Source: Athripsodes cinereus
Lineage: Eukaryota > Arthropoda > Insecta > Trichoptera > Leptoceridae
Reading direction: 5' to 3'
Assembly: GCA_947579605.1 (NCBI GenBank)
Contig: OX388318.1
Span: 23,484,098 to 23,548,097, forward strand
Length of the DNA: 64,000 bases
The notes beneath the pieces are model-generated. The model made no database searches and was not told the origin of the DNA. It worked only from the letters and a program-made list of their open reading frames with translations. A program made the position numbers and the translations under genes. Of this stretch, positions 55,520 to 64,000 are shown in pieces. The first letter of the stretch is position 1; the number at the start of each line of letters is the position of its first letter.

Positions 55520-56585
55520 ATTTTTACTAATTTTGTAATGAGTTTTAGATGCTGCATTTGAAGTGACAATATTTTCTGTTAGTTGACCATTTGGCAACAG
55601 ATATGTGCTATTTTATATTTTGTCCTCTAAAGTAAAGTTTGTATTTCTTAATACTTTTCTATTAAAACAATAAGAAAAGTGGGGTAACACACGTAAAATG
55701 CGTGTAGTATATGAGTTTTATAATAAGTACAAGCCATGATTTTGTATTCTTTGTTTTATTCAATTTAAACACACAAAAACAACTAAAAAAACGCACAATA
55801 AATCATTGAAACTAAACATCTTTTTGTAATACGATAAGTGATGATTATCTGCCATGATGAAAGTTTTCACGCAAAATAGTTGCAACACGCATATTCAAAA
55901 TAAGAACACGTTCGTGAATATAGTGTTGACTGTTGACCAATCACAGCAGTCCATTTATCTTTCATTGTTGTCGATAGTATTGCCATAACGAAGGTACAAA
56001 CAAGAATAATAATAATAAATTTAAATTGATTCTTAATTCACGCATGCGATACCTCCGCTACAGAACATTACACATGATAGGTATGGTGTTATTACTTAAC
56101 AAGTACGTATGATATCGCCATTTTATTTGCTTTTGTATTGTTCTGTCACATTTGACAAGAAAATAGATATAATTTAACACATGCGAACTATCAAATTGTT
56201 TATTGAAATTAAGTAAGCCACAAACTGCTTATTTTTACACCGTTTATGGATTTCAATTGGATAAGAAAGCGAAAATATACCTTATATAGGTACTTATTGC
56301 TAGCCTCATGAAGATATGGAAGGACCCTCCGATCATCTATAAAGTGCAAAAGTCTGATAATTTTCATTTACCTGATTGCATTTTTTTACTAGAAAAATGT
56401 CTCGATATGAAAGGCACTCAAATCAATCATAGGCACTCAAACAGAATTTTTCTTAATATCTTAACCTATTTAACCATTGATTGAGGTTTAAAAATAGATA
56501 TTTGTATATGGAAAACAAAGAGATAATTTAATCCAAGACTCGCAAGTAAAATAAACATATAGGTAACTACGTGCAAACCTAAGAA
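55520..56585. other. AT-rich spacer, nothing recognised
   Basis: No supported feature. Confidence 0.4.
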
Positions 56586-56593
56586 ATAAAAAC

Positions 56594-57026
56594 CAGTGAT
56601 ATGTTACAACTAGATTCGCAATGTCATACAAATATTCTCTAAAAATGTGTACCTACCCGTCGAGGTACAATACCTGAGTAATATATATTCATCTCTTTTC
56701 TTATGTATATATTCATGTGGCTCATACGTAGAGCTTAAAAGACTGGCTGAGAATAGGGAGGAATGGAGAAGAAAAACCAAACTCGTTGCAGACCAATCCA
56801 ATGGATTGTAACTAAATATATATATATATTCATCTCTATCTACCGGCCTTTGTCGTCTGTAATAATCCTCATTCTCATATTGTCTATCTCTTGTTATCTA
56901 CAAACAATTTATATGTGTGTCGCTTTTTTTCAAACTAAAAATTGCGGCACCAAGGACCGCAAAGAGATTTTATTGATGGTACATGTTTGAGATTCATATT
57001 GCAAATCTAGGTATAACATATCACTG
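56594..57026 (+). mobile_element. hAT-type MITE with nested LINE scrap
   Basis: Begins CAGTGATATGTTACAAC and ends with the inverted form TATAACATATCACTG. The perfect 8-bp TSD ATAAAAAC (56586-56593, 57027-57034) and CAG-initial ends are hAT hallmarks. Without the 107-bp insertion and one copy of its target duplication it equals the 316-bp copies at 59987 and 60586. Confidence 0.9.
56716..56822 (+). mobile_element. RTE-like LINE 3' end inserted in the hAT MITE
   Basis: Encodes LKRLAENREEWRRKTKLVAD up to the stop, then TAAATATATA tail sequence. Flanked by TATATATTCA on both sides (56706-56715, 56823-56832). It is the same LINE family as 14540 and 41311 and shows that this family moved after the hAT MITE. 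Confidence 0.8.
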
Positions 57027-57034
57027 ATAAAAAC

Positions 57035-58810
57035 TCATCTATTATAGTTATGAATTGACCATAAAACATTTTATATAATATAATGTCAATTCTTATCATT
57101 GTTATTCCAAATGAATATTGTGCGTGCCTACTCATATTACCTATAAGTAAATCAAAAACATTATTCTTTTCAATACATTGTGACAGATAGTTGTTGAAAA
57201 ATCATTCCAATAAAAATTATTACTTCGTTTTAATTAACTTTGTGCAACCTAACAGCTATGTGTCCAATGCATTGCGCAGCGAAAAGCTAAAAAAAACATC
57301 CTCCTCAAGCTCGCTTAATTATTCTATCGCCGTAACAAACCGTCTTTATGATACGAGTACATACATAATATATGGACTATTTCAAAATGGTGAGACATTA
57401 TATTTAGCAACGCCAACGCATCAGTTCTACTATTAGCAGCGTAATGAAATAATTTGTACGTGCATTTCAAATTCAAATTTAAAAAATGGAACACAATCTG
57501 TTTGCATACACAATATTGCCATTTTTGGATGAAAATTGAAACTGAATGATGATGGTGTCATTTTCGTTGCACCGTTGCCAAATCAGCTTGTGAAAATGCA
57601 CTTTGTTGGTACCTACTTACCTGTTAAGATATAATGAAATGAAAAAAAAATAAGACTGTATCTTTCCTTATTTGTAACATGAACATCGATCAAAAATAAT
57701 GAAATCTTGAAATGGAAAAACATCCACATAGGTACTTAATTTTTATGTCGTGTGCTATATTATATATAAAAAGATATATCTACCTACTTGCGTTTGTAAT
57801 AAACTCAAATTCAAAAACCTGAGCAATCCAGTAATGACGTGTGTCGTTCAGACAGTAAATTATCAGGGGGATTCGAACTCATAATCTCACAATTAAATAT
57901 ACAACACTTTAATATTAGACATCATCATATACATACATTATGCGCTTACATTTTTATTATTAGAACAAATAACTTTTGGTTAAAGTTTCTGTTTTTACTG
58001 AAAGGTATCCAAATTCAATAATAGATATGTCATTTTAGTTCATAATTTCGCCACCTGTCAAAATTAGAATACGCAGAATCAGTTTGAATATAGAATAATA
58101 TCATTATTCTTATTACGTTCTATACTGTGACATAATACCATCTATTGTATGCGATGGGATACTGGCAACATACCTTACCATATTATTATTATTGCCAGCC
58201 AAAAAATAAATCATCACAATTCATGTAATTATTGCCATTTTCCTCAGTATTGTGTTATTTTTTTCACTTTGTTAATAATAATATTATTATACCTATTTAT
58301 TATAACTTACCTATATATAATACATATGATCATTAGGAAGGTTGATAGGTAAATACATTATTTTCTTCGCAATGTTGCCAGATGTACCTAGATTTTTTCA
58401 CATGGCCATAACGTAACGTACCTACATATTTTGTAACAAAGGCGATTTGATCTGAATAAATAAAATGTGTTTAGTATGCTAATTCGCTTTGTTTGCTTTT
58501 TTATCACTATTTTTTTCTTACATATAAATACATGTACATACTACCTACAACCATGGAATCTTTGATTTTAAATAGGTTATGCAGTCTTATCTGATTCGAG
58601 TGCCATGTACAAGGCAAAGATTCATAAAAAATCACGAATCATACAGTTAGTAAGTGCAACAGCTTATTCACCTGTAGAAAAAGAAAACCCTTTCTTAATT
58701 TACAGTAAGTTGAAATAAGCATGGAATAAAAAATTAACGCACCGATTCTGACTTCCATTTCATTTAATAAAAAACACACAGAACTTCATCTTTACACCAT
58801 CAAAAATATA
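57035..58810. other. AT-rich spacer with one tRNA-like scrap
   Basis: 57845-57900 contains, in reverse, a B-box-like GAGTTCGAATCCCCCTG, perhaps a SINE relic. No gene seen elsewhere. Confidence 0.35.
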
Positions 58811-58814
58811 TAAG

Positions 58815-58900
58815 TACTACTAATACTACTACACCATTACGGCACATCCCACAATTGGGGTAACCTGTTGCATATAATTAACATGTAACCTTACGATTAT
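58815..58900 (-). mobile_element. Family A, 3' fragment
   Basis: ACTACTAATACTACTACACC, then ATTACGGCACATCCCACAAT match the tail and 3' block in reverse. Confidence 0.65.
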
Positions 58901-58909
58901 ATTTACAAC

Positions 58910-59978
58910 TAAATTTAGATAACTTCCTTTTATAGAACACTTGAGTAGACAAATATAGTATATTAACAGAAACTAAATAATAATAATTTGATCGATTGTT
59001 TTAATATTGCTTTTTAATTCTGCTGTGTTTGGTTACGTATGTTTTGTGGAGCGCATAAGGCCATGTGGGGATCTTCACTGGTTTGATTATTGCTAAGTAT
59101 GTTGTAGACCATAATATTTTTTGTATCAACTGTATGTATCCTGTAAAATTGAAATAAAGAAATGACTTTACATGAAATAAATTATATAATAAACAGAAAT
59201 TAAATAATAGCTACCGAGCCTACATGAAAGAAAGATTGTTTAATGGACTGTTTTTCTTCAAAATCGCAATAATTATGAACAATAACGGTATTTAAATAAA
59301 AAAAACACAACATTAATTAACTTCGTTTCCATGATTCACGGTTTCCTCTTTTGTATATGGAAATAATTTCCTCATATGTAAAATATCGAGAGAGGACAAT
59401 TAGTTTAAATTACGTAACATTGCGCAATGCGTTGAAAGACTGTTTTAATTATTACGCAATACGTCTGCAACGTTAATAATAGACTACTGAGTTTGTATCG
59501 GAGATTACTATCTTGAAGTTATAAATGTGTTTTTTTTCGGTGGTGAAAGTAAAAATCACTTATGTATTATGTACTTAAAACTGTGTCATATATTAAAATA
59601 GTATTTTGTTTTTCCATTCAATCTTTGACTGGAGAATGCGTTTTTAATTGTTTCTCGATATTGGTACTTATGTAAAAAAAATGAAAATAATGAACGGATG
59701 CGAGACGAGTGTTGTGATTACGATGAAAGTGCACAGTTTATTTCTATTTATTTTACTGTACACTGATAACAAGCAATTTTATCTGAAATAAAGTGAATAT
59801 AGAAATAATATGGTGATAGTACATATATCAATGTTTTAATTTAATAATTGTTTTTGTTTTGCTTTATTTTTTAATTTTAAATAATGTGTTTAAGTTTATT
59901 GTGTGGTGTTTTTACCAAATATAGTGAGTTCTTTTTAAATGTACCTAGTTATATTTTTGTAGTCTTTGATTTCCTTAG
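58910..59978. other. AT-rich spacer, nothing recognised
   Basis: About 59090-59170 (TGTATGTATCCTGTAAAATT, GAAATAAAGAAATGAC) may be a LINE 3'-end scrap. Confidence 0.35.
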
Positions 59979-59986
59979 TTTATAAT

Positions 59987-60302
59987 CAGTGATATGTCAT
60001 ACCTAGATTTGCAATATGAATCTCAAACATGTACCATCAATAAAATCTCGTTGCGGTCCTTGGTGCCGCAATTTTTAGTTTGAAAAAAAGCGACACACAT
60101 ATAAATTGTTTGTAGATAACAAGAGATAGACAATATGAGAATGGGGATTATAACAGACGACAAAGGCCGGTAGATAGAGATGAATATATACAAAAGAAAA
60201 GAGATGAATATATATTACTCAGGTATTGTACCTCGACGGGTGGGTACACATTTTTAGAGAATATTTGTATGACATTGCGAATCTAGTTGTAACATATCAC
60301 TG
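59987..60302 (-). mobile_element. hAT-type MITE, intact
   Basis: 316 bp with inverted ends CAGTGATATGTCATACCTAG and AGTTGTAACATATCACTG. Perfect 8-bp TSD TTTATAAT (59979-59986, 60303-60310). Reverse orientation relative to the copies at 56594 and 60586. Confidence 0.92.
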
Positions 60303-60344
60303 TTTATAATAAGTTGTATTTTGTCCGATGACCAGCAGTAGATT

Positions 60345-60480
60345 GGAAGTAGTTGGAAGAGATCGCGCCTTTGCGATAAACCCGCCCTCTGTATATTGAT
60401 TGTATTTAATTTGAATGTATACCTTTTATGTAATTGTTTTTAATCAATGTACAGTAAAGAATGAATAATTAAATAAATAG
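60345..60480 (+). repeat. LINE 3'-end fragment
   Basis: GTTGGAAGAGATCGCGCCTT, GCGATAAACCCGCCCTCTG and CAATGTACAGTAAAGAATG with an AATAAATA tail; a variant of family B. Confidence 0.65.
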
Positions 60481-60585
60481 GTTAAACAACAGACTGTCAA
60501 GCTGGCAATGGTATATTTTATTGAAATAAAAATATATATTAAAAATACCTTTAAATTAAATACAATCATTAAATCAATATATAGA

Positions 60586-60901
60586 CAGTGATATGTTACA
60601 ACTAGATTCGCAATGTCATACAAATATTCTCTAAAAATGTGTACCCACCCTTCGAGGTACAATACCTGAGTAATATATATTCATCTCTTTTCTTTTGTAT
60701 ATATTCATCTCTATCTACCGGCCTTTGTCGTCTGTTATAATCCCCATTCTCATATTGTCTATCTCTTGTTATCTACAAACAATTTATATGTGTGTCGCTT
60801 TTTTTCAAACTAAAAATTGCGGCACCAAGGACCGCAACGAGATTTTATTGATGGTACATGTTTGAGATTCATATTGCAAATCCAGGTATAACATATCACT
60901 G
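60586..60901 (+). mobile_element. hAT-type MITE, intact
   Basis: 316 bp, ends CAGTGATATGTTACAACTAG and GTATAACATATCACTG, perfect 8-bp TSD TATATAGA (60578-60585, 60902-60909). It forms a ~315-bp inverted pair with the copy at 59987, separated by 283 bp. Confidence 0.93.
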
Positions 60902-60969
60902 TATATAGAGGAAAAGTATATCGCAGAGGCGCAATTTCTCCCAATTAACTCAATTCTTTGACAAAACTT

Positions 60970-61735
60970 TCACAAAAATCTTTTAATGTAGGATAAGAAG
61001 GGGTACAAGGGAGAAGAATTAGTAGGAAAAGGGACTAGAAAACAGATATTGACCAATTTTTAGTGATAAAGTGGTCCTTGACCGCTCGTTTGAAATCGTG
61101 AAGAGTGGGAACAACCTTATTCTGGAAGGCAGAATATTTCATTCTAGTTTAAAGATTTTCACTGCTAACATTGAGGTTAAACATTATTATTAATGTGTAT
61201 ACAAATTTATACATAACATAATATTACAAAGGTAATGAGTTCGCCAGTAAATTGCCTATTTACTATAAGGTATATGTATGGTAACTATTACAAATATGCC
61301 TATTTTCATACCACACTCAGCACGACCATGTTTCGTCACATACAACTATTAAATGACATATTTAATGTCAAATATAAAGACACTTTGACAATAATTCCTT
61401 AGTACATAGAAGATGTTACACATGCACTTACTTATATTACTATACATAATAACAATAATAATAATAATAAAGCCTTGGTATGTTACGCAATACGTATGGC
61501 ATCTATTTATTACGTAATAATAATATAATATGTAACTATAAAATGAAGATTTATTACCAGCTATTATTCTTTGCGAAAAAAGTTAGATTAATAATAAATT
61601 ACTCTTCAACAGCTTTTTCAATGTGCCACCTATTATGAATGCATTTGATGTGTGGAATAAGTAAAATTATTCGTAAATAGGTAAACTGTTAGTCCTGAAG
61701 AAAACAATGCTTTTTTCAGACTGTGAACGTATTAA
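60970..61735. other. AT-rich spacer, nothing recognised
   Basis: The stretch 60905-60965 (AGTATATCGCAGAGGCGC, CCCAATTAACTC) is a reverse LINE 3'-end scrap. The rest shows nothing. Confidence 0.4.
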
Positions 61736-61739
61736 AGAT

Positions 61740-62060
61740 CGAGTGTTTTGAATTGTCTAGACTCGGCATCAGGACAAAATGTCGGCTGTTCAATGCGTGT
61801 ATCATCCCAATCCTTCTATATGGCTGCGAGTCTTGGCATCTATTAACCAAAGCTCAAGAGCGGAAGATACTAAGCTTTGCTGAATAATGCTGTGCGCCGA
61901 CGCACCCGGCATAGATCTGTAATCTCCGTGATACAGGAGACACGATGATCCTTGCTGGATCATGTTCTGAGAATGCCCAATGAAAGTTGGCCAAAAAGAG
62001 CACTGTTCTTCGGTCCGCAAGGGTTCCGTCGGCCCGGGCGTCCTTCTTTCACAATACACC
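61740..62060 (+). pseudogene. LINE ORF2 C-terminal remnant
   Basis: Reads CRLFNACIIPILLYGCESWH, LTKAQERKILSF and, after frame breaks, DHVLRMPNES and FRRPGR. 'LYGCESW' followed by a 'HVLRM' block is the standard ORF2 C-terminal order; 19850 is a shorter copy. GC-richer than its surroundings. Confidence 0.65.
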
Positions 62061-62069
62061 GTTCATTTA

Positions 62070-62525
62070 ATTTAATTACAGTTTGGATAAGTTAAATAAC
62101 CATAAGAAAAAATTATGAAAAATAGAAAACAAAAAATTATTTTGAATCCAATAATACTTACTTATAAAATTATTTGCTTCTTTTCTTGTGGCGCTGCAGT
62201 CAAATGCACTCTGACCCACTTCATTTAAGTAAATAGTACATTATATTATTGTCACACAGCACATTTCCATAGATTATCATAGATATAATTACCTATGATG
62301 CATAGACACAATAATATGAAGCACGGATGACCTTTGACTTTCCCATGTATACAACCATAGAGTATAATAATACTACATCTATGCATCTTTGCTCTACTTG
62401 CATAGATACACAGCACGACATTATATTGTCAAACCATTTCTAGTAATGATTTGATTTAAAAATAATATTATTCATATACATTGGATCTACATTGTTCTTC
62501 TATCACGCGCATCTTGTTTATTTTA
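62070..62525. other. AT-rich spacer, nothing recognised
   Basis: No supported feature. Confidence 0.4.
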
Positions 62526-62529
62526 CTTC

Positions 62530-62770
62530 AACTACTATACTACCACGGTTTATCCAATAAGTGGGGTAGCCAGCAGATCAGCTGCATGTAATAAACATGC
62601 AAAGTGGTCTCTCCGTGCCAAAAAAAGAATGAGACATTCAGGATAGGTGTAAAATGTTTTTATTTGTGTTGAATTCAATGTGTAAAATGTCTTTGTTTTT
62701 TCGAACACCTACCTTTAACAGGACATTCGAATAAAATATGGAAAAAGTTGGAGACTTGCGGGAGAGTTGT
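62530..62770 (-). mobile_element. Family A, nearly complete but diverged
   Basis: ACTACTATACTACCACGG, GGTAGCCAGCAGATCAGCTG, CCGTGCCAAAAAAAGAATG and TTCGAACACCTACCTTTAAC follow the family order in reverse. The TAAGATGTAAAATG part is duplicated. Confidence 0.75.
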
Positions 62771-63029
62771 TTATTTTATTTAATGTTTTAAAGGTAAAAC
62801 ACTCAATATTTACTAAAAAAAAATCTTAACAACATTTGCCCCAATACAAGTGAATCGTACTTACCTAGTGGAGGAGCAACAGCAACACATTGTAAATTAT
62901 CAAATTTGTTTAAGAAATGTGTCTATATAAAAAGAAATTTGAATTTCAATTGAACATGAATATTTATATCTGGCACAAATATATATTTTTCATTAAACTC
63001 TGTTTTTACTAAGTTCATTACTTTTTAAA

Positions 63030-63240
63030 TCGTCAAGGCATCTTAATGTAACAAACATGTATGGCATCCTCCCCGTGTCAATAAAACATAAAATTCAGGA
63101 CGCATGAAATACCTCACCAATGAATTGAAGATATTAATTGTCTTATACGTTATAGTTTACGAATACCTGCCTTTTACAGGATACTGGAAAACTTAACAGA
63201 AAAAATAGGAGATCTACTCTGTGCTGGAGACTCCACAAAA
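63030..63240 (-). mobile_element. Family A, diverged
   Basis: ACATGTATGGCATCCTCCCC, CAGGACGCATGAAATACCTC and ACCTGCCTTTTACAGGATAC, then CTGGAGACTCCAC at the head. Confidence 0.65.
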
Positions 63241-63648
63241 CACAATATATTTAAATAAAATTCATTAGGTATGGTTCAGGTAGAAAGATAAATTAATTAT
63301 TTCCCATCAAAAGATAAAGATATTGGACACACTAGATGAAAAAAATTACCATAATTATGTATGTTGTGCTTATTTACATTGTAGATGAAAGAATGCTAGT
63401 GATCCACTTATTAGTTTGTTGTACATATCCATGTTGAGAGATCTCCAGTTCACATCCAGTCACCGACCTGGTCTGACTGGCCTGTTGCCATCACCTTGAA
63501 CTTGTGCTACAGAATAAATAATTATTCTTATTTAAACCATTAAAACTTGTTCATTGTCTAAACAGTAAGAGTTATAAAACCATCGGTTCACGATTGTCAA
63601 TTATATTCTATTTTGAATATGATAAGCCTTAAATAAAACCCAATCCAG
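63241..63648. other. Spacer, nothing recognised
   Basis: No supported feature. Confidence 0.35.
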
Positions 63649-63755
63649 CAGAGTTAATCTAAATACGAGCTAAATCTAATCTTGATCTTACCTACTATGC
63701 GCGAAGTGACTATAATAGTCAAAAATACGTGCTTGCCTATCTCGCGGTAGCTGAG
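63649..63755. mobile_element. Fold-back MITE, left half
   Basis: CAGAGTTAATCTAAATACGA, GCGCGAAGTGACTATAATAG and TATCTCGCGGTAGC match the left arm and centre; the left flank is CAG. The right arm is lost. Confidence 0.65.
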
Positions 63756-64000
63756 AATAGTCGTTTTTAACATTTGTATGAGTATTATGGTTGTGCTATG
63801 TGATACAACTCCAAGAATGAACTAGACTTTGGTGTATAAGTCAATATTGTTGTGATATTCATCAACTTTTATGAAATATGTCTTCTAATTGGGAATTGTT
63901 AAATTTCGACAAAAAAAATCACATCAAACGTCAGATTATTTTTTTTTATTAAAAAAATAAACTTGATTGAAAAATTAATGAACAAATAATTTATTAAGTA

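Overview
This window looks like intergenic or intronic DNA from an insect nuclear genome, most likely a moth or butterfly. It is strongly AT-rich, has no bacterial-type gene packing, and is a mosaic of transposable elements. The lepidopteran reading rests on Helitron copies whose 3' end (GCCGGGTCAGCTAG, then T) is of the type common in Lepidoptera, with RTE-like, CR1/Jockey-group, Penelope-like, hAT and piggyBac-like elements beside them. I could not search any database, so the species is not identified. I find no rRNA gene, convincing tRNA gene, CRISPR array or clearly host protein-coding gene. The only hint of a host gene is a possible first exon near 5432-5840.

The one long coding unit is a LINE at 31629-37478. 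It has an intact ORF1 (236 aa, coiled coil plus an RNA-binding ORF1p-type domain), an unusually long inter-ORF segment, an intact ORF2 (987 aa, APE-type endonuclease plus reverse transcriptase with YADD) and a TTTA-repeat tail. It sits inside an older RTE-like LINE remnant with the short target-site duplication (TSD) AAGTAT. It is the only element here that looks able to make its own proteins.

The commonest repeat, called family A here, is a roughly 248-bp SINE-like element with about 25 copies or fragments on both strands. It has a non-tRNA head and a TAG-repeat tail, and its best copies carry 9-13 bp TSDs. Its last ~35 bp match the 3' end of an RTE-like LINE, also present here in pieces, in which those bases are the last ORF2 codons. 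This suggests A is mobilised by that LINE.

Other layers: tRNA-derived SINEs (8.0, 10.7, 11.8-12.1, 45.8, 53.0 kb); LINE 3'-end fragments (family B); palindromic fold-back elements with a 3-bp CWG target; a 6.3-kb composite element (14742-21016) with ends of the same family that splits a LINE remnant in two; three hAT-type MITEs with perfect 8-bp TSDs (56.6, 60.0, 60.6 kb); two TTAA-flanked piggyBac-like MITEs (38.1, 47.4 kb); two non-autonomous Helitrons (29.9, 45.0 kb); and a truncated Penelope-like element with a GIY-YIG endonuclease (38.4 kb) plus a 50-bp insertion of the same family (52.1 kb).

Nested insertions give a relative chronology: RTE-like remnants and older A or B copies are the hosts; younger A copies, the full-length LINE, the Penelope scrap and the composite element are the invaders. 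Stretches between listed features are AT-rich and show nothing I can assign; the longer ones are listed as such.
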